Source of the DNA: LMEP-6097 sp049314535
GTDB taxonomy: Bacteria; Cyanobacteriota; Vampirovibrionia; LMEP-6097
Length of the DNA: 11,892 bases
Assembly (NCBI GenBank): GCA_049314535.1
Contig: JBMOEX010000070.1
Location: forward strand, 1-11,892
Direction: 5' to 3'
Below the pieces are notes generated by a model. The model made no database searches and had not been told where the DNA came from. It saw only the letters and a list, made by a program, of their open reading frames with translations. Shown here piece by piece: positions 5,455-11,892 of the stretch (within the stretch, counting starts at the first letter, position 1; every line of letters starts with the position of its first letter). Position numbers and translations under genes: made by a program.

Positions 5455-6696
5455 ATGTGGATTCACGAAAAGAAAAATTGGACAAACTTCATATGGGATG
5501 TGGAAGCCCTTACATCCAAGCTTGCTGACATAAGACATCGCCAAGGACGCTTACTTGGTCGCATGGAGGGATTGGGCTTTGAACTCAAGCGTGAAGCGAG
5601 TTTGAGTACGCTCACCAATGATATTGTAAAATCCTCCGCTATTGAAGGTGAAAACCTGAATCCAGAAGAAGTGCGGTCCTCTATTGCTCGCAGACTGGGT
5701 ATTAAGATCGCTGGGCTTATTCCCAGCAGTCGAGACGAGACTGCCCGCAAACGTACAAGTTCAAGGCTGAGGAGGACGAATGACCGCAGTGTACTCTACG
5801 TACATGAGGATCATGAGGACGACGAAAACGCAGAAATTGAAGGTTACGAGCAGTCTCGAAATGTGGAAGGCATCGTTGAGATGACGCTAGATGCTACACA
5901 GCAATTTGCAAAACCACTAACCAAAAAGCGTATGTTCAACTGGCATGCAGCTTTGTTTCCAACGGGGCGAAGCGGAATGTATCGAATTACAGTTGCTAGC
6001 TGGCGTACTAAGGACACTGATCCTATGCAGGTTGTTTCGGGTCCCCTTGGCAAAGAAAAAGTTCATTTTGAAGCACCCAGTGCAGCCCGCCTAAAAAAGG
6101 AAATGCGAGAATTTCTTGCGTGGTTTGACCACGGAGATGACACTGACCCAGTCATTAAAGCAGGCATTGCTCACCTGTGGTTTGTAACCATTCATCCTTT
6201 TGAAGACGGTAATGGACGAATTGCAAGAGCCATTGGTGATATGGCACTAGCTCGTGCAGATGGCACACAGAATCGTTTTTACAGCCTCTCATCACAGATA
6301 GAGGCAGAACGTAAACAGTACTACGATGAGCTTGAGAAACAACAGCGTGCGACATCCGATATCACAGACTGGCTGTCATGGTTTTTGGATTGCCTCGGTC
6401 GAGCCATTAGCAATGCCGAAATAACACTGGGTAATGTTCTATTCAAGGCACAGCTGTGGGATATTATTAACCAAAAGCCAGTCAATGACCGCCAGCGCTT
6501 GATTATCAACCGCATGCTTGAAGATAATTTTGCAGGCTTCATGAACACCTCAAAATACGCAAAACTAGCTAAATGCTCTAACGATACAGCACTCAGGGAT
6601 ATTCGAGAATTAAAGGAAAGAGGAATTTTTCTTCAAAATCTTGGTGGTGGACGCAGCACAAGCTACAGATTGCCCAATCTGAATGAACTTCCATAG
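5455..6696 (+). CDS. Fic family AMP-transferase with DUF4172 and a winged-helix C-terminus
   Basis: Fic enzymes usually transfer AMP from ATP to hydroxyl side chains of target proteins. The 413 residues run as follows. A DUF4172 N-terminus holds the inhibitory motif SSAIEG at 60-65, matching (S/T)xxxE(G/N), so this is the class with the inhibitory helix N-terminal to the Fic fold. The catalytic loop HPFEDGNGRIAR is at 247-258 and is complete. A DNA-binding-like winged helix lies at about 345-405. ATG 5455 gives the family N-terminus MWIHE; an in-frame GTG at 5446 is the alternative. Residues 95-136 form a highly charged segment that I do not expect in this family. The gene looks less AT-rich than its neighbours, suggesting transfer. 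It is the only apparently intact gene of the accessory block. Confidence 0.93.
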   Translation: MWIHEKKNWTNFIWDVEALTSKLADIRHRQGRLLGRMEGLGFELKREASLSTLTNDIVKSSAIEGENLNPEEVRSSIARRLGIKIAGLIPSSRDETARKRTSSRLRRTNDRSVLYVHEDHEDDENAEIEGYEQSRNVEGIVEMTLDATQQFAKPLTKKRMFNWHAALFPTGRSGMYRITVASWRTKDTDPMQVVSGPLGKEKVHFEAPSAARLKKEMREFLAWFDHGDDTDPVIKAGIAHLWFVTIHPFEDGNGRIARAIGDMALARADGTQNRFYSLSSQIEAERKQYYDELEKQQRATSDITDWLSWFLDCLGRAISNAEITLGNVLFKAQLWDIINQKPVNDRQRLIINRMLEDNFAGFMNTSKYAKLAKCSNDTALRDIRELKERGIFLQNLGGGRSTSYRLPNLNELP

Positions 6697-6730
6697 CTGT
6701 ATCGCAAATTCACAAAATCCACTTAATTGC

Positions 6731-6739
6731 TGTTAAAAT
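6731..6739 (+). promoter_or_regulatory. extended -10 before the trigger-factor-like gene
   Basis: TGTTAAAAT matches an extended -10 (TG, one base, TAAAAT at 6734-6739). The ATG at 6748 is eight bases later, so the message would have almost no leader. No convincing -35 is seen, as is usual for extended -10 promoters. No Shine-Dalgarno sequence is present. Confidence 0.4.
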
Positions 6740-6747
6740 CAAGAACG

Positions 6748-7977
6748 ATGCTAGTTAACGTCCTTGAAGAAAATAATAACTGCGAGCTTATATTTTCAGT
6801 TGAGCTTCCAAATGCTCGATCGAAGAGATATATCAAAAAAATTCTAAAAAAATATGGAGAAAAAATCTTATTAGACGAAGCTACCCTAGAGATGGCTTTG
6901 CTTTCTGAATTTAGAGAAGAGTGGATCGAAGAGGCACAGAAAAGATTAGAGTATAATTTCTTGAAAAATTTTTTTTACATGATAGAGAACTTTAAAGTCA
7001 AAGGAAAAGGACATCCAATATACTTTGAATGTACTTCTTTTTTTTCCAAGCCCTTATCACCAGAGCATTACAAAGGCTTTGAACTTGAGCTAAAAATCCC
7101 CGAAATCAATACGAAGAATTACATTAATATGAGAGTCGATGAGATTTTCTATGATCTAGCCGAGCATCACTTAACTGATGAGAATGTTAAACTACCTAAT
7201 AAGATAGAAGCCGATATTAAAGTCATAGACAAGGATACAGAAAAAGAAATGAAGGAGCTTTCGGAAAGTTTTTTTGACTTTGTTGAGACTGGAACTTTTT
7301 CAGATATCATATTAAAAAAAATTGAGAATTATAAAGCTGGAGACACTTTCGAAGTGGAGTTTAAAGTTAGTGAGACAGAGAAAGATGAATGGCTTCGAGA
7401 TGAATATCTAGGTCAAACCCTGATTTATAAAATAAAAATCAATGCAGTTTATAGAGAAGTTGTCCCAGAACCACCTTACACAGATACGTTAGCCCAAAAA
7501 CTTGGCTATGAAAATCTAGAAGGAGTTATAAATAAAGCTAAAGAGAGACAAGCACTCTACGAAGCTGATATTTACGAAGATACATTGTTCGGAGAATACT
7601 TAGCGAAGGTCGCAGAAAATTTACAGTTTAAACCTACAGAAAATATGATTTTTGCCACAAAACTTGAATTAGGGATTATAGACCAAGACGGGAACTCTCT
7701 TATAGAAGATAGTAGTTGGAACTCTGATGAATACATCATTCGAGAAATCTTCAAAAAAATTCTCGCACCTCAAATCTTCGTTGCTGAAGGTATGTGCATC
7801 CATGAAGAGCCTTTAATTCAAATGGCATTACAATACAGCGATAATGATGCGGATAGAGAAGAGATTTCCGAGAAAGTATTTGAACTTGCTCTACAAAAAA
7901 CTATCAAATGGTTAGAGATTAATATTGAAAAATTAGTTACCGTAAAATTAATTGACTATGCCCCCCTGTTAACCTAA
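6748..7977 (+). CDS. divergent trigger-factor-like chaperone
   Basis: The layout resembles trigger factor, the ribosome-associated chaperone and peptidyl-prolyl isomerase: an N-terminal domain (about 1-115), an FKBP-like middle domain (about 150-240) and a helical C-terminal arm domain. The middle domain is supported by PNKIEADIKVIDKD at about 150-163, then YKAGDTFEVEFKV, LGQTLIYKIKINAVYREVVP and AQKLGYENLEGV at 249-260. These match the family pattern of GDEVEVEF, LAGKEAxFxVxVKEV and LPELDDEFAKKLG. The ribosome-docking signature GFRxGxxP expected near residues 35-50 is absent; the region reads KKYGEKILLDEATLEMA. The length of 409 is near normal. ATG 6748 is preferred over an in-frame TTG at 6727. 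The gene stands alone, without clpP or clpX. It may be a specialised paralogue that works off the ribosome. Confidence 0.65.
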   Translation: MLVNVLEENNNCELIFSVELPNARSKRYIKKILKKYGEKILLDEATLEMALLSEFREEWIEEAQKRLEYNFLKNFFYMIENFKVKGKGHPIYFECTSFFSKPLSPEHYKGFELELKIPEINTKNYINMRVDEIFYDLAEHHLTDENVKLPNKIEADIKVIDKDTEKEMKELSESFFDFVETGTFSDIILKKIENYKAGDTFEVEFKVSETEKDEWLRDEYLGQTLIYKIKINAVYREVVPEPPYTDTLAQKLGYENLEGVINKAKERQALYEADIYEDTLFGEYLAKVAENLQFKPTENMIFATKLELGIIDQDGNSLIEDSSWNSDEYIIREIFKKILAPQIFVAEGMCIHEEPLIQMALQYSDNDADREEISEKVFELALQKTIKWLEINIEKLVTVKLIDYAPLLT

Positions 7978-7992
7978 AATAAGCATAAACCT

Positions 7993-9240
7993 TTATTGAG
8001 CACTTCCCAGTAAAGCCCTCCAAGGCAAAGCCAGCACTTCATCATTAATACTGTAAGCTTCCTCACCAGTATATAAAATAAGTCCTTTTTCTATATTAGC
8101 CTTGGGATAGGATTCTCTAAAGGCTAAAATGCCTCTTGCATCGTGTTTTGTGAGATTAGACTTAGCCTTAATTTCTATTGGATAGAATTTAGCATCTATT
8201 TCCAGTAATAGATCTATCTCGGCACCACCATTAGAACGCCAGTGGTAAAAGGAGGGTGCTATTTTTAATGATTGAGCTAATCTGAAAATCATATTTATGC
8301 AAAAAGTTTCAAATAAAGCTCCCCAAAGTGGATGAGCAGCAAGAGCTTCTGCTGAAGAGATTCTCTGCAAGTAGCACAGTAAGCCTGTATCCATAAAGTA
8401 ACCTTTCGGTTTTTTGGAAACTCGCTTGGTGAGATTATTAGAGTAAGCTATTACTTCACGCCATTGATAACCATAGATTAATATGTCTAGCCACTTAGAA
8501 GCCTGTTTGGGAGAAAGACCCAAGTCTCTTCCCAACTGTGATTTATTTATTTCCTGTGCGCTATACGCTGCTATTAAAGAGACGAAGCGTGAGAATAAAC
8601 TTAGATCACTGATGTCTGCAAACATACGAACGTCCCTTTCTATATAAGTTTGCATATAAGATTTGAAATAATCTGGAATAAATTCTTCTTCAAAGTCTAA
8701 AGTAGCAGGAAAGCTGCCCTGCCAGACTGTTTGATATAAAGTTTTATTTAGTTTTAGCGTGCTACTTACTTTATTTTGAAGACTATTCGGGCTTTTTAAA
8801 TAAGCCTCAAGCCAATGCCTTTCCCCTTGATCAGCTATTTCATAAGCAGTCATACCCTCTAACTCAAGAATACCCACCCTACCAGCAAGGCTTTCAGAGA
8901 TATTTCGAATGATAGATATATTCTGCGAACCCGTTATAATGTACTGTCCCTTTTGAGGTGACTTATCAACTCTTCTTTTAATCGCTGGGATTAATTCTGG
9001 TACATATTGAATTTCATCTAGAATAAGTGGAGCAGGAAAATTATCTAAAAAACGGTCGGGATCTTTTCGTGCCTCAAATAAATCTTGCACTGGATCAAAG
9101 GTAATAGATTTTAAATTCTTGAAAACCTTTTCTATTAAAGTTGATTTACCTACTTGCCGAGCCCCTTTCAGCAAGACTATCTTAAAATTCCTGCTTAGCT
9201 TTAATAATTTATCTTCAAGATGTCTATGAATATAAGTCAT
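7993..9240 (-). CDS. AAA_14/DUF4143 family ATPase
   Basis: Predicted P-loop ATPase of the AAA_14-DUF4143 family. Its members are common and frequently transferred, with no firmly established cellular role. Walker A GARQVGKST is at 26-34, Walker B PLILDEIQ at 71-78 (D75, E76), and the sensor-like TGSQ at 103-106. An HTH-like stretch, QLGRDLGLSPKQASKWLDIL, is at about 235-254. The C-terminal DUF4143 carries a PD-(D/E)XK-like core: E341-I-D343 in GGAEIDLLLE and E356-I-K358 in YPIEIKAK. Length (415) and motifs are complete, so it appears intact. It converges on the trigger-factor-like gene with a 15-base gap. Its Shine-Dalgarno AGG (five bases before ATG) lies in the outer arm of a long hairpin that touches the start codon. 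Confidence 0.92.
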   Translation of the reverse strand: MTYIHRHLEDKLLKLSRNFKIVLLKGARQVGKSTLIEKVFKNLKSITFDPVQDLFEARKDPDRFLDNFPAPLILDEIQYVPELIPAIKRRVDKSPQKGQYIITGSQNISIIRNISESLAGRVGILELEGMTAYEIADQGERHWLEAYLKSPNSLQNKVSSTLKLNKTLYQTVWQGSFPATLDFEEEFIPDYFKSYMQTYIERDVRMFADISDLSLFSRFVSLIAAYSAQEINKSQLGRDLGLSPKQASKWLDILIYGYQWREVIAYSNNLTKRVSKKPKGYFMDTGLLCYLQRISSAEALAAHPLWGALFETFCINMIFRLAQSLKIAPSFYHWRSNGGAEIDLLLEIDAKFYPIEIKAKSNLTKHDARGILAFRESYPKANIEKGLILYTGEEAYSINDEVLALPWRALLGSAQ

Positions 9241-9287
9241 AATTACCTAACAGTTTATCCTTCACGGGGATAAACTGCAAGGTAATT
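9241..9287 (-). promoter_or_regulatory. long hairpin covering the ATPase ribosome-binding site
   Basis: CAGTTTATCC (9251-9260) and its exact complement (9268-9277) enclose loop TTCACGG. Two mismatched bases then separate a further 8-base perfect pairing, AATTACCT (9241-9248) with AGGTAATT (9280-9287). The 18 paired positions end at the base next to the ATG. In the minus-strand RNA the outer arm AGGTAATT holds the only Shine-Dalgarno candidate, so folding would hide it. At the DNA level the same palindrome could be an operator. Confidence 0.65.
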
Positions 9288-9346
9288 TTTCATTCCTGTC
9301 GATGAATAGATATTAATTGATCAGTCAGCACTGATTATTCGTAACC

Positions 9347-9937
9347 TTAACGCCTCTGAAAAATCGAATTAACTATCATTACTTTAACTATCGAGTCTTT
9401 TAATTCAGTATCTGAGATACGATTTGAGTCATTATTTACTGCTGAAACTCTAGCAGCAGCAGAAATAGATTGACCATTACCAAGAAGAAAATCTATATAC
9501 GGAGAGAGCAAATCCTCTTTTATATAAACGGTGTCACCTTTTTTTAAACTAAGCTCTGCTAAAAAATTCTGAGCATTTTTTCCAGGTTGAAATTGTGCTA
9601 AAAAATATTGAACCGAATCTTTACCAGATTTACTTAACACTACATAAACACTGTTTTTTTCTATTTGTTTTGATGACCCTACCAAAACAACGTCTCTGAC
9701 ATCTGCTAAAGCAAAACCTGGAGGAATCTCTTTGCTCTGTGACTGATCTCCAAGATTGATACTGTGCTTAGCATCAATGAATTGTTTTGCTTCGGTTTTG
9801 TAATCAAGTATATCTTTATATATTGGATACTTATATGAATCTGGGCTTGAGATTTGATTTTTCTGAGACCCAGTATCTGCAAAACAAGGATTTACAATGA
9901 TTAATAAAAATATCAATAGAAAGCTTTTTCCAAACAT
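9347..9937 (-). CDS. predicted secreted protein, function unknown
   Basis: 196 residues. The N-terminus MFGKSFLLIFLLIIVNPCFA (1-20) is a classic Sec signal peptide: one basic residue, a strongly hydrophobic core, and probable cleavage after CFA before DTGSQ. The cysteine at 18 is preceded by VNP, which does not fit a lipobox, so a periplasmic or secreted protein is more likely than a lipoprotein. The mature part (about 176 residues) is polar, with alternating strand-like blocks such as RDVVLVGSS at 81-89 and SVYVVLSKSG at 96-105. There is no recognisable domain and no further transmembrane segment. ATG 9937 lies seven bases after TATTAT on the minus strand and has no Shine-Dalgarno sequence. 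It is separated by 53 bases from the peroxiredoxin gene upstream and may have its own promoter. Confidence 0.75.
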   Translation of the reverse strand: MFGKSFLLIFLLIIVNPCFADTGSQKNQISSPDSYKYPIYKDILDYKTEAKQFIDAKHSINLGDQSQSKEIPPGFALADVRDVVLVGSSKQIEKNSVYVVLSKSGKDSVQYFLAQFQPGKNAQNFLAELSLKKGDTVYIKEDLLSPYIDFLLGNGQSISAAARVSAVNNDSNRISDTELKDSIVKVMIVNSIFQRR

Positions 9938-9944
9938 ATCTTAA

Positions 9945-9950
9945 ATAATA
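9945..9950 (-). promoter_or_regulatory. -10-like element before the secreted-protein gene
   Basis: The minus strand reads TATTAT, seven bases, ATG. No good -35 is seen 16-18 bases upstream. If real, this gives a message with almost no leader, as with two other genes in the window. AT-rich DNA gives such hexamers by chance, so confidence is low. Confidence 0.3.
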
Positions 9951-9990
9951 CTGCATTTAAATCCCCAACAGCGTAGAATCATCCACCTGC

Positions 9991-10716
9991 TCATTCATGC
10001 TTTTCCAAATCATCAGCCGTACCAATATATTTACCATCTATATATATCTGTGGCGTAGTCTTGCCGCCAGTAATATTAAACATAGACCTACCCGTAACTT
10101 TATTATTAAGTTCTATCTCTTCATAAATAATTTTTTTGTCATCTAGATGCTTCCTCGCTCTACTACAGTGAGGACAACCCGCTCGGGTAAACAAAGTCGC
10201 GAAAGGTGGCATCTCTGCTTGAGGATTAATATATTTCAGCATAGTATCAGCATCTGAAACAGCGAGTGGGTCAGCTTCCCCCTCTTCTTCTATAAACATT
10301 TTCTCTATCATGCGATTATTTACTAACATAGAGTAACGCCAAGACCTTTGCCCTAAGCCGATCTTTGATTTATCGACTAAAAGCCCCATCGCTGCTGCAA
10401 AAGAGCCATTTCCATCTGGAATCATGGTTATATTTTTTATACTTTCATCTTTCGCCCATTCATTCATCACAAATGTGTCATTAACTGAAAAGCAAACAAC
10501 TTCATCAATACCATTCTCTTTCATCAATGGAGCAAGTTCATTATAACGAGGTAGATGCGTCGAAGAACAAGTCGGCGTAAAAGCTCCAGGCAATGCAAAT
10601 GCCACCACCATCTTATTCTTAAAAATATTATCGGTGCTAAGCGTCTTCCAATGACCATTCTCCATTATTTCAAATTCAATACTTGGAACTACCTTTCCTT
10701 CTCTATTACTAAGCAT
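9991..10716 (-). CDS. peroxiredoxin-glutaredoxin fusion (Prx5-Grx hybrid)
   Basis: Glutathione-dependent peroxidase that reduces hydrogen peroxide and alkyl hydroperoxides. The built-in glutaredoxin reduces the peroxidase with glutathione. The Prx5 domain (about 1-165) has the peroxidatic cysteine C50 in PGAFTPTC, followed by SSTHLPRY. The glutaredoxin domain (about 171-241) has active site CPHC at 181-184 and the glutathione-binding TPQIYIDGK at 221-229, ending GTADDLEKHE. The length of 241 is normal, and both domains look intact. AAGGAG lies seven bases before ATG, and the start overlaps by eight bases the stop of the upstream rhodanese remnant, so the two genes were once co-translated. The neighbouring flavoprotein remnant suggests a former thiol-redox operon. 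Confidence 0.94.
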   Translation of the reverse strand: MLSNREGKVVPSIEFEIMENGHWKTLSTDNIFKNKMVVAFALPGAFTPTCSSTHLPRYNELAPLMKENGIDEVVCFSVNDTFVMNEWAKDESIKNITMIPDGNGSFAAAMGLLVDKSKIGLGQRSWRYSMLVNNRMIEKMFIEEEGEADPLAVSDADTMLKYINPQAEMPPFATLFTRAGCPHCSRARKHLDDKKIIYEEIELNNKVTGRSMFNITGGKTTPQIYIDGKYIGTADDLEKHE

Positions 10717-11475
10717 GAGCTAGCTCCTTGGTTTTAGTGCCTAAAGACTTCACTAATTTATATGTTTTATAACCCCCAGACAGCATTCTCAGTTTATTAA
10801 AACCGACAAGCTCTAAAAAACGATACGCAAAGTAAGATTTAGAGCCACTGTGACAGTAGACTACTATCTCCTTGTCTTTATCTAGGTTTTGGTGATTATC
10901 CCTTAAATCCTCATAGAGAATGTTAATCGACTTATATCAACACCGTCATTACCAACAATCTGTGCTCCCAAAATTCTAAAATTCTCAGAAGAATATATTA
11001 ACTTGATAGTGAGCGGCTTAGCCCCATGGTAATACCCCACATGCGAATTAGCGTGAACGATTATACTTCCAGCTTTAATATTTTTAGCCTTAGCCTGCTT
11101 TTCACTAATCCCAGTCGTAGCGATAGCTAAGTCAAAGAACTTCAGAATCGCCGTTCCCAAAGTAGCTCTATATTCATTACTGGCACCAAGAATATTATCA
11201 GCGATAATATGACCATGCCTGGTAGCAGGTCCAGCTAATGGAATAAAGTCTAACTCTTTAGTAATAAGGTTCTCGACCTCTATACTATCCCCTCCCGCCC
11301 AGATATTTTTATCTGAAGTCTGTAAACGTTTATTGACTTTAATTCCACCCTTCTCTCCAAGCTTAAGACCAGCTGCCTTAGCCAGTCCTGAATTAGGTTT
11401 AATACCTGTAGCTAAAATTATTATTTCCCCTTCAATCTCTGGAGCATCAGGATAATTTCTTACAGCTAAACGACT
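10709..11475 (-). pseudogene. CoA-disulfide reductase-rhodanese gene, 5'-truncated with an internal deletion
   Basis: Remnant of an FAD/NAD(P)-dependent disulfide reductase with a C-terminal rhodanese domain. The 5' piece, in one frame from 11475 to 10903, shows EIEGEIIILATGIKPNSG, then TSDKNIWAGGDSIEV (the second FAD-binding motif with GGD), PLAGPATRHG, ANSHVGYYHGAKPLTIKL and LGAQIVGNDGVD. It then shifts and stops. The rhodanese piece continues in another frame: ILYEDLRDNHQNLDKDK, then IVVYCHSGSKSYFAYR with the catalytic cysteine, and LSGGYKTY. It stops at TAG 10709-10711. The dimerisation region between GVD and the rhodanese start, about 100 codons, is missing. The N-terminal FAD and active-site cysteine region is also gone, since an in-frame stop at 11476-11478 meets unrelated sequence. 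No active reductase can be made from it. Confidence 0.85.
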
Positions 11476-11480
11476 CTACC

Positions 11481-11846
11481 CCTCTCTGGGATAAGCCTCT
11501 TAGCATCAGTAATATCCCATACGGCTTTATAGATAATTCTAGAGACCATAGCATAGGCGATCAATACGCCGTTATCCCATCAATCATGGGTAATGGCATG
11601 GCTATAGCGAATTTAACAGCCAAAACTATGGTACAGAATTTTCACCTGCATAAAAATAGAGATGGGACCGATAATTCTGCCATGCAGTCTCCTAGCAAAA
11701 GTGAAGCTGCTTATGTTAAAACGAAAATTCAGCTAGCTTATTTAGTTCATCAGATTTTAAAATCAATCATGCTTGCAAACAGCTTTACATTTATTTTTTC
11801 TATATTTCCGCAGCTTATGAAATTTATTTTATTAAAGAGTCCTTGA
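11481..11846 (+). pseudogene. C-terminal remnant of an FAD-dependent oxidoreductase
   Basis: Reading plus from 11481, the frame gives LWDKPLSISNIPYGF, then SIGDQYAVIPSIMGNGMAIA. This is the conserved C-terminal FAD motif (GDQAAVIPSxxGxGMxxA) of the geranylgeranyl-reductase/FAD-monooxygenase-like oxidoreductases. A helical tail with a hydrophobic stretch follows and ends at TGA 11844-11846. The N-terminal Rossmann half (GxGxxG) is absent: upstream lies the antisense of the CoA-disulfide reductase remnant. The in-frame ATG at 11586 cuts through the FAD motif and is not a true start. I see no promoter or ribosome-binding site for it. The substrate of the original enzyme is unknown. Confidence 0.7.
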
Positions 11847-11892
11847 AAAATCTCAGATATCAAGACTTGCAAAAAAACTTATGACCTATTAG

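Noticed and set aside
6727..6747. TTG 6727 as the start of the trigger-factor-like protein
   Set aside because: It would overlap the extended -10 box and add residues absent from the family. ATG 6748 gives an N-terminus (MLVNVLEE) like that of trigger factors.
9241..9287. Rho-independent terminator on the plus strand (stem followed by several T)
   Set aside because: No plus-strand gene ends nearby, and the stem touches the start codon of a minus-strand gene, so a regulatory role is more likely.
9884..9937. Lipoprotein signal in the secreted protein
   Set aside because: The cysteine is preceded by VNP, which does not match a lipobox. Cleavage after CFA by signal peptidase I is the better reading.
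10903..11160. A small independent 85-residue gene
   Set aside because: The apparent start is an internal TTG. The same frame is open up to 11475 with clear reductase motifs, so it is part of the CoA-disulfide reductase remnant.
11586..11846. An independent 86-residue gene starting at ATG 11586
   Set aside because: The ATG lies inside the GDQYAVIPSIMGNGM flavin motif, whose first half is in frame directly upstream. It is a fragment of a larger enzyme.

Overview
The window is AT-rich DNA from a Gram-negative-type bacterium. The support for this is a pair of lipopolysaccharide-core-type glycosyltransferases and a secreted protein with a signal peptide. The tRNA encodes its own CCA end. The cytidylate kinase has the GPAGSGKST / DTGAMYR form rather than the usual gammaproteobacterial form, and I could not resolve the taxon further. 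The many decayed genes and the presence of Fic, RhuM and DUF1016 genes would fit a host-associated or otherwise reducing genome, but that is inference.

Layout. (1) 1-1378, plus strand: cmk and a nitroreductase, each joined to its upstream neighbour by a 4-base ATGA overlap, so they look like part of an operon that enters from the left. (2) 1452-3053, minus strand: two tandem paralogous family-2 glycosyltransferases. The promoter-proximal copy has lost the DxD and other active-site positions. (3) 3154-3243: tRNA-Ser(GGA), followed by a strong terminator. (4) 3292-6696, plus strand: an accessory block beside the tRNA. It holds a DUF1016/YhcG PD-(D/E)XK gene and a RhuM gene, both broken by internal deletions, then an intact Fic gene with an operator-like repeat array in front of it. 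These three families often accompany type I restriction-modification operons, but no hsdM, hsdS or hsdR is visible here. (5) 6748-7977: a divergent trigger-factor-like protein without the ribosome-docking signature. (6) 7993-9937, minus strand: an AAA_14/DUF4143 ATPase whose start codon lies against a long hairpin, and an unrecognised secreted protein. (7) 9991-11846: an intact peroxiredoxin-glutaredoxin fusion, preceded by a decayed CoA-disulfide-reductase/rhodanese gene. That remnant abuts, head to head, the C-terminal remnant of a second flavoprotein on the other strand.

Two themes recur. First, four genes are broken mainly by deletions and not by point stops: DUF1016 (two deletions), RhuM, CoA-disulfide reductase and the second flavoprotein. 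The last two are best explained, at their shared end, by one deletion across a divergent gene pair. Second, three genes (the upstream glycosyltransferase, the trigger-factor-like protein and the secreted protein) have a -10-like hexamer only 6-8 bases before ATG and no Shine-Dalgarno sequence, which suggests leaderless or near-leaderless messages. The most interesting regulatory elements are the TGCGGTGA(A/T)TAA repeats over the fic promoter and start, and the hairpin that buries the ATPase ribosome-binding site. All comparisons with protein families were made from memory, not from a search.
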